DNA of 64,000 nt from Siphonodentalium dalli (GCA_032622095.1 CP136063.1:78163980-78227979); one strand, 5' to 3'. Shown: positions 11,176 through 23,215, counted from the stretch's first letter. A program made the numbers and translations. The notes: generated by a model from the letters alone, not told the origin.

Positions 11176-11585
11176 TAGGGTGAGACATGCGTTGCTACAT
11201 CCCAGAGTGCAGGAAGAACTTGATGGTTTGCAAGCAGATGGTAGTGTTTTCTTTAATATACAAGAGGCATGCAATACCATATTACCAGGTGAAACATCAG
11301 TAGGGGAGATAACACCTGCCTATGACAGGTATCAATTAACCCATTATCACAGTTACCTGTAATCATCAGCCTGTATCATCTTCACTTGCATCAGGTTACG
11401 ATTCTATGCTGCCAACAGTGCATGGTTCACAAAGTGTTTTCAATATGTTATAAATTGTGATACTGTCATTTGTGCCATAAATCACTTGCGCAACTTGGCT
11501 GCATCATTGATTTCACAAAGGACATCCGAGCTTCTGGATTCATTTCATGAAGAGTCCTTCGTTGTTTCGAATTTCACGTCTGCCA
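11176..11585. other. Less AT-rich unrecognised stretch
   Basis: A 60-codon frame (11180-11362, +) reads like ordinary protein but has no recognised domain, no good splice context and no continuation. It may be a decayed exon or transposon fragment. Confidence 0.3.
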
Positions 11586-11587
11586 CA

Positions 11588-11675
11588 CAGGTCCCCTGGT
11601 GCACTACCACCACTATGAGTATGTATTAGTATACATGTATATACTCATAGTGGTGGTATCGCACCAGGGGACCTG
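11588..11675. repeat. Inverted repeat with 35-bp arms
   Basis: CAGGTCCCCTGGTGC and CACCACTATGAGTAT recur in complement (TCATAGTGGTGGTATCGCAC, AGGGGACCTG) around a central TACATGTATA-like spacer. The arms differ by about two bases. A lone hairpin, not of the other families. Confidence 0.8.
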
Positions 11676-11735
11676 TGATCTGCCATTGATTGCTCTTCGG
11701 TTTCACATAGTACGTTTCTCTGATTCATTTACCTA

Positions 11736-11904
11736 CAGTAATGCCCTAAATAATCGACTCCTCAACCACAGCAGAACTAAGGGTGACTTCAGGATTTAGT
11801 CGGAAATATGGCTTATTGCCATTCATCGGAAAGCTCTCACTAAATCCTGAAAAGTTACCCATAATTCTGCTGTGTTAAGGATTCAATTATGTAGGGTATT
11901 ACTG
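11736..11904. mobile_element. PalTA palindromic MITE
   Basis: CAGTAATGCCCTAAATAATC to ATTACTG, flanked by TA. The left arm shows a small deletion (GGTGACTTCAGGATTTAG). Confidence 0.92.
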
Positions 11905-12019
11905 TACCTACTCATCTTTCAAATTGAACTTTTAGTTTATATTAGTCACCTACCATACCTGACCCATTTCATTACTAAATCATATTACTTCAAATATATT
12001 TTTCTCAAGACATCTGGGA

Positions 12020-12090
12020 CAAGCCTGAGTTTAGTGTGCCTGTCTTTTGCAGAATGAGGTCCCCAGAGGGTGAATTTAGTGACACTACCC
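12020..12090. mobile_element. hAT-8L left end fragment
   Basis: CAAGCCTGAGTTTAGTGTGC, then CAGAATGAGGTCCCCAGAGG; broken off after about 70 bp. Confidence 0.65.
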
Positions 12091-12117
12091 CCACCGACCC
12101 TAACCCTAAACTCCTAC

Positions 12118-12322
12118 CCCCCTTTCATGACGGGAGCTGCCACATTAAAGAGCCTCCATATATAAGAGAATGCACTGGCTTTCAAGGTCAAAAGTTAAAT
12201 GTTAAATATGGTTAGGATAATGTATTCTCTATTCTCTTATATATGCGAAACTCACCATTGGCACAGACTTCCAGAGTGTTCGCAAAAATTTCAGGAAGCT
12301 CCAGTCATGTAAGGGTTTAAGT
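12118..12322. mobile_element. TTAA-3 element, decayed
   Basis: CCTTTCATGACGGGAGCTGC at the left and CCAGTCATGTAAGGGTTTAA at the right. Between them are diverged copies of the shared hairpin. Confidence 0.7.
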
Positions 12323-12507
12323 ATGGAAACAGTTGGTAACTCAACAAGATATTAATCCTGTGACAGGTGACATACTCTAGGCACCCATGTAAAGTCTGAC
12401 ATTAAATGGTATCTATTTTAATGCATTCCCATATCTTATTGAATTGGTCATCAGCTTTAACAGCTGATGTCTATTGTCCAACATGTACTCATGGCTAACT
12501 GCCTTAA

Positions 12508-12887
12508 CCCTTTACCCAACAAACCGGCCAAAACCGGCCAAATAAAGCTTCAACAGCCTAAAATATCTTCGGTCTGTCTCAATAGAGCCATACAAATATG
12601 GATATCATTGGAACTGGCTCCTTGACCACATTGTGATAGTTACAGTTATGCCCTGTGCCAATGCATTCTCTTATATATGCGAGTCTACCATAGGTCGCCT
12701 CGCATATATAAGAGAATGCATTGGCCTAAAACACTTTTTTAACACTTTTTACCATTTTTTCTTACATTCTTTAACAATTTTATAATTTTTAATGTGTTAA
12801 GCCAATGCATTCTCTTATATATGCGAGCCGACCTATGGTCGACTCGCATATATAAGAGAATGCATTGGCACAGGGCCGTTTAAAGGG
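12508..12887. mobile_element. TTAA-1 element
   Basis: TTAA at 12504-12507 and 12888-12891. Left end CCCTTTACCCAACAAACC, then the ATATCTTCGGTCTGTCTC word and two hairpins. The right end is shortened to CCGTTTAAAGGG. Confidence 0.9.
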
Positions 12888-12891
12888 TTAA

Positions 12892-13271
12892 GTTTCATAT
12901 AATTAATACCAGTATATAGAGGGTCTGCTTCAGCTCCATGCAGCAGCAGTTATCACACATTGGATCAAAGTATGGTTACCTTCTGATATCCTGTATAGAG
13001 TACCATATGATGTGGTTATAAAAAAAATCCAAAAGAATTTATGGAAGTACAAATTTAATGTATACCAATGTTTAATTTCCCATTAAGAACTGGAACTATT
13101 AAATTGTATGGTTCATCAGGTTCAAATGAAGGATGATGGACATATGGGTACTCCAGCTCATACTGCTATAAGAATATACTCATTATGACAAATCAAAGTG
13201 TCCGCACTTGTGGTGACCCAATCCCAATTATTGTATGTATATATACATGTATATATGGCAATAAACTACGT
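12892..13271. other. No gene recognised
   Basis: AT-rich, without repeat matches. Confidence 0.4.
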
Positions 13272-13275
13272 TTAA

Positions 13276-13778
13276 CCCTTTCAGTGCCAAGTCCGATTTT
13301 TGTATCAACCCATATACCCTGTGCCAATGCATTCTCTTATATATGCGAGTCGACCATAGATCGCCTCGCATATATAAGAGAATGCATTGGCCTAACAATT
13401 TTTCATCATTTGTTATTATTTTTTTTTATTTTTTAGAATTTTAATATTTTTTTCTTATATTCTTTAACAGACATATTTTGTAGGTTTAGTGCCAGGGAAT
13501 CTCACGTTTTTCATGGGCATCAAACTTATTACTATGAATACTTGGTGATAGTTTTGAGTTATAACATGGTGGTAAATGTGTAATATATTTGTAACGTTGA
13601 AAGTGACATTAAGCATCATTGAAATAAACTAAGGTTTTATCCAGTTTGTTTTTAAATTCGCCATAGCATGCTTAAGCATACCCAACAAAATTCAACCCAA
13701 ATTTTTTTTTTTTTTTTATGGCCGATTTTACAGACCATAAATTAGGGCCGATGAGATCGGCCCCTGGCACTGAAAGGG
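13276..13778 (+). mobile_element. TTAA-2 element, long form
   Basis: TTAA at 13272-13275 and 13779-13782. Ends CCCTTTCAGTGCCAAGTCC and complement of CCCTTTCAGTGCCAGGGG. Contains one shared hairpin, the TTCTTTAACAGAC word, and about 250 bp found only here and at 53279-54211 (GGGAATCTCACGTTTTTCAT, ACTTGGTGATAGTTTTGAG). Confidence 0.9.
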
Positions 13779-13819
13779 TTAAACTTAACTCATGAGTCTG
13801 AGCCTCCATAAATCTTTCC

Positions 13820-13965
13820 TTTCTTTACTAAATACTCATTGACAGCAGTTCTTTTGGGAAATGTTCCAATAATAAGTTCAACAAATGATCCGTGCCAGAA
13901 GCTGTTTGTTGAACTTTTTATCTGAACATTTGCCACCAATGAATATGAATCCTTCTGAACTTGTA
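13820..13965. mobile_element. TTAA-4 fragment
   Basis: Contains CTTTACTAAATACTCATTG, AATAAGTTCAACAAATG and TTATCTGAACATTTGCCA, as in the complete 32336-32561 element. Confidence 0.6.
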
Positions 13966-14639
13966 ATTTATGTTTGCAGGGAGTCATATAGCTTTCAAAT
14001 TGGGGATAGTCACTTTCTCTATTTGCATTTTTATAAGGTAAAAAAAATCTGTGTTTCCGGTTTCCCAACCTACCTGCTGAAATTGGGCCGACCTGGATTT
14101 GTTTTCCAAAATTTTCAACAACAAAAAAAATAAAAAATTATGCATGTAATTGACATGTTAAACACATCTATATCACTAAATATATACTATATACTATGTT
14201 TACATTAAGCAGCAATAATTTTTAGATGGAAATTTCAAAGACAATTTACTTCTATTAAAATACATGTCTATTTGTGGTTGCAGATGAATCCCAATCTCAG
14301 GAATAAATCTGTTCTCTTCTGTTCATTTTTGCTCAAGATATCGATCGGAAGCAGACAAGTTTTTTTTTTGCCTTATCAGAGAGAAGTGTACTGTTATCAG
14401 GGATAAGTCAATCAAGTCGGAAGTACAATTTAAACTCCCAATGATAGCCATTTATGTTCCAATATGTATATTGCAATACAAGAGCCCAATTATAAAATCA
14501 TTATAATCAGTAAATACACTTGTGTAACTGATGTCATAATTCATTCAATAAAGTGATGGTTAAAGTCTTGTAACTGCATGAGTCTTTAATATGTGAACTT
14601 GATTTACATGTATTTGATTTTGATATCTTACCTCAATTA
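13966..14639. other. No gene recognised
   Basis: AT-rich, no ORF of note. Confidence 0.4.
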
Positions 14640-15135
14640 TATTATTATTATTATTATTAACATTTGTATAGTGCATATTTCACAACAGAGTTGTGTTCAT
14701 AGGCGCTGTTACATAAAATATGATACAAATATGTATACAATAAAAGAACATCATACTGGGATAAAAGAAGAGAAAACACGCAGATACAATTAGTCTAAGA
14801 GCTAGATATCAAACCCTAAAAAACACAGCTATAAGTTAATAGTTAAAAGTCATTCCGAGAGAAATTAGAATCTAAAAATAAAATAAAAAACACCAGATAA
14901 AAGTCAGAAAAAGTTTAGCAGTTAAACATGGAGTAATTATTATTATTGAGTCCATAAGAGATTTACGAAATTCCAAACATTCATGAGTTAGCCTCAGATC
15001 GTCTGGGAGTTTGTTCCACAACGTTAGAGCCATGACGGAGAATTAAGGCTCTGTCCCCTGATGTAGGATGGTTTGAGTTAGGAAGTGCTTTGAATCTCTT
15101 CCCGTCTGAACTTCGCTGCGTCTACCTAAAGTCTT
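14640..15135 (-). mobile_element. LINE 3' fragment (non-LTR retrotransposon)
   Basis: On the minus strand a decayed frame reads LWNKLPDDLRLTHECLEFRK, the usual C-terminal end of a CR1/jockey-like reverse transcriptase. After it comes a tail ending in a TAA microsatellite (TTATTATTATTATT at 14640-14660 on +) preceded by GCACTATACAAATG. A similar tail occurs at 59220-59290. 5' truncated and broken by stops. Confidence 0.7.
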
Positions 15136-17423
15136 TGAACACATTTTTATTCTAATGTACATCTATATTCTAGTTGATCATACAGGTAATCCGCTAATGT
15201 TCATATCACTTTAATGTGGTGTTTCCATGGGTAACTCACTCAGCTTAACATATATTTAGTTTGCTATCAGAACCCTCTATTAATTTCATATTCAGCTGTA
15301 TTCAGCCGCTTTAATTTTGATATGAAAGGTAGTGATCAGGAAATAGGCTTTACACCTGGCTGGGTACCCTACTGGTATGTAACCCAATAAAGTCAGACTT
15401 GCAAAATGCAATTAAATTGTTTTTATATAAAGCAATATTTAAATGCAACGAAGCAAATGGTATTTTACATAATGCTAATGTTTTGTTGGGCTGCCGGGCT
15501 GTTATGAAGTCATTTTAAATTCAAAAATATAACCGTGGGAGCCATTGTAGTCTCGTAATTTATATAGAAAAATGCTCGCTCTATTTCCCATGAACTACCT
15601 GTACCACCAGTCCTGAACCAACCTGGCGTGGGTATGTGTATGCATTGGTGGAGTTTGGCAACATCTATTTGATTTATTTTTGACAGTGTTTTTAGTTGGT
15701 GATATCAATGAAACTCCTACTTCAAATTTGTGGATATTCAAACAAGGATATTTGATACTCTTTAGTTGCCTTAAAAGGACAGAGAAGGTAATATATTTTG
15801 TTCAATCTGTACACTCTTCTAAACTTTCAAGTTGAAATTTCTAGACTGAAAAGTTTAGAGATCGTATAAAGCGAACTCTGATAATTAATCCATGGTTATC
15901 ACTGTCTGATATTTGTTCAGTGAAGATATTGTAGCTCTAATAAAATGTTCATTTTTAAATAACTGATCTTAAATTAATAATTTATAATTTACAGTATTGA
16001 GCACTTGAATGAATAGAATTTCATAATCACTCTTGAATGCGGTTCGGTATCACTTCCCATTCTCGGCAGTTAAACCATCCCATTCTCGGTGTGTATTTTT
16101 CTATGCTGCTGAATTTCAAAACAAAATGGGAGTGTTTTTCAAAGTAATTCTGTTATTTTTCCACATCCTCAAGCAGACCAGATATTCATTCATAGTGAAA
16201 TTATTTATAGAAATGTTATTATGAGAAAAGTGTCGCGCAAAACCTCACCTACGATTATATTTGAACATGGGGAAAAAAATGTGATTATCGGCATCACTGC
16301 ATGAGTTTTTGCTCTTTTTATGTTGGGCAATAAATTGCTTACACAATTTAGCATCAAACATTTAAAAGTAGAAATAAGCATTTAATTGTACTTCAAGATC
16401 ACTACTGTTGTCATGCAACACCCGAGTGTAATTATACCCCCATGCGTCTGTCCGTCTGTTGCTCATATATCTCACCCATGGGTTATCGGATCTCGATGAA
16501 ATTTGGTATGCAGGTTTGGCATGAGGAGGGCTTTCAAAAGACAGTTCAAAAATAAATTTATAGATAAAAATTATAATTAATTTAACTAGCCCACCTGCAA
16601 GTTAAATATCTGACTGTTTAATGATATGCATGCTTTATAGTCCCTAGCTGTGTAACACGTCATCTCACCCTGGATATCTTCCCACTCGGGACACCAGGAC
16701 AACTGCTTCAAATATAACTTTTGCTCCCAAGATTTTCATGGAAATCCCCATTCAGAGTTGGTAACTTGACCTCTCTGAGGCTCCATCCTAATATTTGAAT
16801 AGCCTTGACCTCTTCTCAGGTTAATTCCCACCAGGTTATCTTTGACAGTTGACATGACTGACTTCACATCAACACCCAATTATTCCAAGTTGGCAGAATT
16901 TATTATTGAAACACAGCACAGTTCTGGATGACTTTAACAGCAAAGTTCATCAGAGGTGTTAACATTTACACCAGATCAGCATGTTTCTGATGTTTATCAA
17001 TCATTGGCAGGTTTACAAGGTGAATGAATGCACTGTAACATTTTATATACAGTTAAATCCACCCACCACAATGCTTGATTGAGAACAGATTAAAGCAGTG
17101 CATTCACTTATAATGGGCTGAATGATTACAATCCCCCCTCCCTCAGGCAATGTATACATTCACACATGTACAGTGTAAATACAGGTCCAATCACTTTTAT
17201 TTGGCCCCATTGTGTAAATAAGGTCTGCTCCATTAGTTGGCCTGGAGTCTTCTGTGTTTAGTCTGCCTGCTCTGGCCAAGGGATATTAGCTGGTGTAGGA
17301 AAATAAACTGTCCAGGATATTATGATACAGAGTGGCTTGTTTTCTGCCTGAAGATTTCCTCTGTGGACTGCCTGTTAGTCTGAGTTATCAGGTTGCTGTC
17401 TGGAGAATACACTGTGTGAGTTT
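15136..17423. other. No gene recognised; two short repeat fragments
   Basis: Mostly unique AT-rich DNA. 16435-16545 carries TCCGTCTGTTGCTCATATAT and CGGATCTCGATGAAATTTGG, shared with 42290-42500. 16705-16770 (ACTTTTGCTCCCAAGATTTT) is a fragment of the inverted repeat family at 27140-27556. 17000-17420 leads into the tandem repeat and would be the upstream region if that repeat is a first exon. Confidence 0.45.
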
Positions 17424-19790
17424 CCGATACAAGTGATATCGATCCACGTTAGTCTACAGTAGTTTGTCATTTCTGGGAAATTCCTTCGGAAGTGTGGGTG
17501 GATTGTGGAATTATTTTAGAAGTATTTGCATAGACTGTGGAGTTATTTAGTGCTGTTGTTTCAAGCAGAATGGAGTTCCATATTTCATACCCTATATTGA
17601 ACTATATTTAAATTTGGATTCGATAAAATAATTTTCCATTCTGAATATATCAGGAACAATCCACTGTTGAATTTAATTTTTATTGAAACTGGATTTACAA
17701 AGTTATTTTCAGTAGTTGCATTAAGGTAAGTTAAATATGTTGTCATCTGTTGGGTCAAGATTTGTACATATTCCATTGTGTTGTCACTAAAAATCTGAAG
17801 TCATTCAGATGGATGGATGACTTTTTGTTTAAAAAATGTCCAAGATTGTTTTGCAAATGTACAAACTTTCAAGACATTCTTGATCTCAGACAGTATTATG
17901 GCAAATTAAAGACGGTCATAACTAATCAGTTGAAATATGACATGATGGCATGTGTGTAAGAGGTATCTTCCTATTCCGATACAAGTGATATATAATATTG
18001 ATCCACATTATAGTCTACAGTAGTTTGTCATTTCTGGGAATTCCTTTGGAAGTGTGGGAGGATTGTAGAATTATTTTAGAAGTATTTGCATAGACTGTGG
18101 AGTTATTTAGTGCTGTTGTTTCAAGCAGACTGGAGTTCCATATTTCATACCCTATATTGAACTATATTTAATTTTGACTCGATAAAATAATTTGCCATTC
18201 TGAATATATCAGGAACAATCCACTGTTGAATTAAATTTTTGGTTATTGAAACTGGATTTACAAAGTTATTTTCAATAGTTTTATTAAGGTAAGTTAAATA
18301 CTAGTATGTTGTCATATTTTGGTGCAAGATTTGTAAATATTCCATAGCGTTGTCACTAAAAAGCTGAAGTCATGCATAGTTAGGGCTGGATGACTTTTTG
18401 TTAAAAAAAAAAATCCAAGATTGTTTTGCAAATGTACAAACTGTCAAGACATTCTTGATCTCAGACAGTATTATGGCAAATAAAGACCACCATAATCAGT
18501 TGACATATGACATGATGGCATGTGTGTAAGAGGTATATGTCTCTTCCGATACAAGTGATATTGATCCACGTTAGTCTACAGTAGTTTGTCATTTCTGGGA
18601 AATTCCTTCCTTCGGGAGTGTGGGTGGTTCTTGGAATTATTATAGAAGTATTTCCATAGACTGGTGTAGAGTTATTTAGTGTGCGCTGTTGTTTCAAGCT
18701 GTCTGGAGTTCCATATTTCTCACCCTGTATTGCATGAACAATATTTACAAAGTTATTTTCAGTAGTTGTATTAAGGTAAGTTAAATATGTTGTCATATTT
18801 TGGCACAAGATTTGTAAATATTCCATGAAGTCATGCATAGGGCTGGATGACTTTCTGTTTAAAAAAAAAAAACATTCCAAGATTGTTTTGCAAATGTACA
18901 AACTTTCAAGACATTCTTGATCTCAGACAGTATTATGGCAAATTAAAGACGGCCATAACTAATCAGTTGACATTTGACATGATGACATGTGTGTAAGAGG
19001 TATCTTCCTATTCCGATACAATTAAGTGATATTGATCCACATTATAGTCTATACAGTAGTTTGTCATTTCTGGGGTTAAGCCTTCGGAAGTGTGGGTGGA
19101 TTGTAGAATTATTGTAGAAGTGGTTGCATGCTTACACTGTACAGTAATGCCCTAAACAATTGACTCCTTAACCACAGCAGAATTATGGGTAACTTTTCAG
19201 GATTTAGTTGGAAATATGGCTTGTTACCATTCATCGGAAAGCTCTTAGTGAGTCGGAAATATGGCTTGTTGCCATTCGTTGGAAAGCTCTCAGTGAGAGC
19301 TTTCCGATGAATGGCAACACGCCATATTTCCGACTAAATCCTGAAAAGTTACCCATAATTCTGCTGTGGTTAAGGAGTCGATTATTTAGGGCATTACTGT
19401 ATATAGACTCGATCCTCTGGAGTTATTTTATATGATGCCATTTCAAGCTGAGTGAAGTTCCATATTTCATAGCTTATGTTGAACTAGTTTGGACTGTATG
19501 AAATAATTTCCCACTCTGAATATGTCAAGGACAATCAATTCAGTTTTGAATTTAATTATTATTGTTTACTAAAACTGGATTTGCACAGATATTTTCAGCA
19601 GTTGTAAAGGTACAAAATTAAATTTTTGCCATCTATTGGCACAAGATTTGTAAAATCCATTTTGTTCATAAGTCTGAAATTGTCTTGAAAATTTACAACC
19701 TTTCATGGCTAAGAACCGACTAGATTCGTTCCTAAATAAATTTGATGATGATGATGGCATATTCTTGATCTCAGATAGTTATTGTGAAAA
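17424..19790 (+). repeat. Fourfold tandem repeat (about 0.47-0.57 kb units) with donor-like ends
   Basis: Units begin with CCGATACAAGTGAT (fourth copy CCGATACAATTAAGTGAT) at 17424, 17976, 18546 and 19013. Each contains CAGTAGTTTGTCATTTCTGG near its start; the first three also contain TATTAAG or CATTAAG followed by GTAAGTTAAATA. GT of this strong 5' splice site is at 17726, 18289 and 18776; the fourth copy has a decayed GTACAA. Copy 3 lacks an internal block and copy 4 is split by a PalTA element. No long ORF. It may be a duplicated non-coding first exon of the gene about 20 kb downstream, or simply a segmental repeat. Confidence 0.8.
19142..19399. mobile_element. PalTA palindromic MITE inside the fourth tandem unit
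   Basis: CAGTAATGCCCTAAACAATT to complement, flanked by TA. The left arm contains a partial internal duplication (GGAAATATGGCTTGTT twice), making this the longest copy (258 bp). It splits the fourth unit of the 17.4-19.8 kb repeat. Confidence 0.93.
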
Positions 19791-20410
19791 CCTATTTATT
19801 ATCTTGAAATTGCAGGATGATACCCCTGTATATAACTGTCCCTGTCTATAATGTTTCTCATCGATGTATCCTTGGAACATCTGTTGACCACACCTACAGC
19901 CTGAAATTGTGTATTGAGATACCATTTGAAACAAATCTGGACTCCCATCACTTCAGAAAAAAATATTTAACCTGAATTGCCTTGAATCCATAGAAACTGA
20001 TAATTTAATTCACCTCTTAAACATACATGTATTGTTAAGGATACAATCTTGACAAGTGATTATGAAGATTTCTTGTTTGTAAAGTATTGCTATATTACAC
20101 TTTCCTAAAAGTTTATGTCAATTTGTATCTGTATAGTTTGGAAGTAATACAATTAAATCCAATAATGTACAGCACTGCTAAGATTAACATATCCTATGAA
20201 CATGCCACCAACCCTGGAATTTGATCTGGTGTGAGTAATTGAATTTATTGAGGTCTATGTATTTTGACATTTCCCTTGTCAAGGAATAAATAACACTTCA
20301 TCAAAGGCCTTCATGCTATTCTGGCATGTGGCAGTGGAATAACAATCTGTTCCAGCTGTGAGGAGTACCATAAAGTCTGCCTGCACAATAAACCTGCTGC
20401 CCAAGAAGTT
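19791..20410. other. No gene recognised
   Basis: AT-rich, no supported ORF. Confidence 0.4.
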
Positions 20411-20660
20411 AGCCTTGAAATAGCGCGTCTGTCATTTGCAAAATGAGGTCCCCAGAGGGTGAATTTAGTGATGCTATCCCACATAGTGGGCTAGCATCAC
20501 CAAATTCACCCTCTGGGAACCTCATTCTGCTGAGGTGTAAGCAGAATGAGGTCCCCAGAGGGTGAATTTGGTGATGCTAGCCCGCTATGCGGGGTAGCAT
20601 CACTAAATTCACCCTCCGGGGACCTCATTCTGCAAATGACAGACACGCTATTTCAAGGCT
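20411..20660. mobile_element. hAT-8 palindromic MITE (12-bp flanking repeat)
   Basis: Ends AGCCTTGAAATAGCG and complement. Two hairpins carry CAGAATGAGGTCCCCAGAGG and GTGATGCTAGCCCGC. The flanks repeat GCCCAAGAAGTT (20399-20410 and 20661-20672), 12 bp instead of the 8 bp seen at other copies. Confidence 0.9.
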
Positions 20661-20809
20661 GCCCAAGAAGTTAAATTTATAACCTCAAATGCACCATATA
20701 TCAAACCTTCAAAGGCCTGTCCTGGGTATACATGTAACTTGATGAAGTAACTTGAGAGCCTTTGTATTAATTGTCTGTCAGTAAATGGTAACAAGGATTT
20801 TCAAATGTG

Positions 20810-20873
20810 TTTCTATAATAATAATAATGGATAGTCTTTTTATGGCACTTAATCACATGAATCTCTAAGTGCT
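20810..20873. repeat. ATA microsatellite and LINE-like tail remnant
   Basis: ATAATAATAATGG followed by TTTATGGCACTTAATCAC and TCTAAGTGCTTAAAG resembles the tails at 14640 and 59227. Confidence 0.4.
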
Positions 20874-21625
20874 TAAAGTGATGTGAAACACTCTGGTAGG
20901 GTGATCAAATAGAACCAGAGAAAAATATTGTTTAAAGTAGTTATTTTTTACGAATATTAATCCAAATTTACAGTACACACACATCATTCTTAAATATTAC
21001 TTAAATGAAATGACTCTTGATGGCGTAATAATTTGCGTTAGGTTATCGCCGATTGCACCGTCCCAAATCGAGATGTAAATATTTACAATTAAGCGTAGTT
21101 CAGACATTGATATCTGTGGAGCGTTATATGGTTTATGAAATTTTTGGTAATCCTAGTAGAATGCTACATTCCCACACTTGGCATAGTGTGTGAGTACTAA
21201 CTTATCAGTCTCTCGCACCAAACAAGTCCATAATATGCAGGGGCGCCGGAAGAGAGGGGGCAGCTGACCCCCCTGCCCTTGACCAAGGGGGGCGAGCGGG
21301 TCAGGACTTGCCCTTTTTCTGGAGACAGAAAATGCTTTTTGTGTGTTTAATCTCATGTTTTTATAGCAAAATGTGACTTTTTTGGTCCAAATACCACCAA
21401 TTTCACAAGGAATATTAATTTTTTGTAAATTTTATCACAAAACGGCCATAACAACCGACAAATACCATTAAAATAGCGATTTTTGCCACAATGAATTTAT
21501 GGTTATTTTCCCGAGTTTGCGGAGAAAATGCCCTTTTTTGCGGTAAAGTGCCCTTTTTGTAGGCTCTGCCCCCCTGCCCTTGGATGCTTCCGGCGCCCCT
21601 GATAATATGTCTTTAAACAGTTACA
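20874..21625 (+). repeat. R400 copy, split by a hAT MITE
   Basis: AAAGTGATGTGAAACACTC at the left and AACAAGTCCATAATATG just before the insertion, then ATAATATGTCTTTAA after it. Interrupted at 21238-21601. Confidence 0.85.
21238..21601. mobile_element. hAT MITE (CAGGGGCG ends), 364 bp
   Basis: Ends CAGGGGCGCCGGAAG and its complement; perfect 8-bp duplication ATAATATG at 21230-21237 and 21602-21609. Internal GACCCCCCTGCCCTTG near the left and GCCCCCCTGCCCTTGG near the right. No transposase. The insertion cleanly interrupts an R400 copy. Confidence 0.95.
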
Positions 21626-21974
21626 TTACCAGCATTACCCCAGTTGTGCGCAATGCCGAGACTAATGCCCTGCTGCAATTTTACAGGTTCTTAACTAGGG
21701 CGGTGAGGCATGCACATGTACATTGTACATACTCACGCATCCACACAAACTTATACTCGCCCAACACCTTGCTCAAGGGTCATAACTTGGCTTGAGATTT
21801 GAGCAGCATATACAGTAACTCAGTGATGATACTAGTTGACTGAGTGTCTGTATATTTTAAAAGAAGTTTTTGGCACAAACCAAAGAAATTGAAACCGTAT
21901 CCGTTGTGGTGCATGGTTAGCTCTTCATGGTTACAGAAACTGTTAGAATTAATGTCATCCATTCTCTTTGGTAA
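21626..21974. other. No gene recognised
   Basis: No supported ORF or repeat. Confidence 0.4.
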
Positions 21975-22426
21975 GTCGACAAAAATCCTAACAGATGTAG
22001 GTCTCTAGATTTATGATTTAAAATCAGTTTCTGTACAGAGATTTCATTGGTTAATGGCATAACAGATCACTTCACAGTTAAGAGGTCAATTACATATGTT
22101 GACAGTTTTCCCACACATATTGTCAAACAAAACTATTGAAAACAGGCGATATATCCATAATTCATTATACTCATCAAAATATAGGAGACATCATCTTCGA
22201 GTTTTTATCGGTCAACGATATTCATTCATGACTGATTATTCTTTCATGTCTTGTTGTATTTATAACTATTTCTAAATACTACGATTCTCACAAACATTTA
22301 CTATGCCAGGAATGCACTCCATATTTGGAAACGGTTTATTACGTCATGTTGGGAATGCCACGTCATCGTAGAAATGAAATATAATCTATACATCTAGAGA
22401 CATACATCTATTAGGATTTTCGTCGC
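21975..22426 (+). mobile_element. R450, intact MITE-like copy
   Basis: About 36-bp inverted ends (GTCGACAAAAATCCTAACAG / complement of GCGACGAAAATCCTAATAG). Non-coding, 452 bp. Copies at 24222-24594 and 1870-2575 (inverted). Confidence 0.8.
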
Positions 22427-22867
22427 TTGAATGTCATCATAACTTGGGGACATAGAGCTCTAACTGTAATCATATTAAAATGCTAACCATGAGTTTGCGA
22501 AACCTCTCGAATGACTGCATAAAGCCATATATAAGGTGTGAATACCTTCTCTCCTGTGACCTCCCATGCTGGGTCATGTGTTGAACCTGATGAGATTTAT
22601 GGCAGGATATCGTCATTAATGAGATGACTCCCACAATGCCATATCAACAGGGTGATCATACACTGATTATTGGTCTAAGTGGGGGGCCAATTAACAAGAG
22701 AGGCCCCTCAGGATGTTGCTTGGTCACATGGGATGTCAAGGATCATCCAGTGGTATATTAGGATACTGCTTAATTTAACAGTGGGGACCAGCCAAGAAGG
22801 TTATATTTGAGAGATTAAGTCCTCTCTTCTGTATCTGTTTTTTAGGGAGGAGTTATATATAGATATC
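22427..22867. other. No gene recognised
   Basis: No repeat match or ORF. Confidence 0.4.
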
Positions 22868-23060
22868 TGGCTGATCGATGCTCGCAGAGATCATATTCCA
22901 TCAGTACAAAACCTGGGAACATTTTGAAGTTTTGACAGGGAACCTTAAAAGTCAAAAAAATAACACAGGGAATATACTTCTTAGTTATTATACCTTTTCC
23001 TTTATAATCTACTTTATACATAACGACCCAGGGTTAAAGTTATGAAAGATGAAGACATTG
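22868..23060 (+). repeat. R250 copy
   Basis: CATCAGTACAAAACCTGGGA, GTTTTGACAGGGAACCTTA and ATAACACAGGGAATA in order. Confidence 0.65.
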
Positions 23061-23094
23061 TTTTATTGTGGATAGGCTCCCATCAGCTGTGTTT

Positions 23095-23215
23095 TTGTTT
23101 TGAGATGGGACATTTATATAGAAAATCATAAAATATTTATATACATAACGAATCCTGAAATAGAATATTTACATAACCTAAAAATAATGTTGCGGGCGAC
23201 CAAAAGACTGCCATA
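23095..23215 (+). repeat. 115-bp direct repeat, first copy
   Basis: TTTGAGATGGGACATTTATA through AATGTTGCGGGCGACCAAAA is repeated at 23682-23801 with very few changes, about 590 bp apart. Confidence 0.85.

Noticed and set aside
14640-15135. Possible cellular protein exon around LWNKLPDDLR
   Set aside because: The motif and the adjoining TAA-microsatellite tail fit a truncated LINE.
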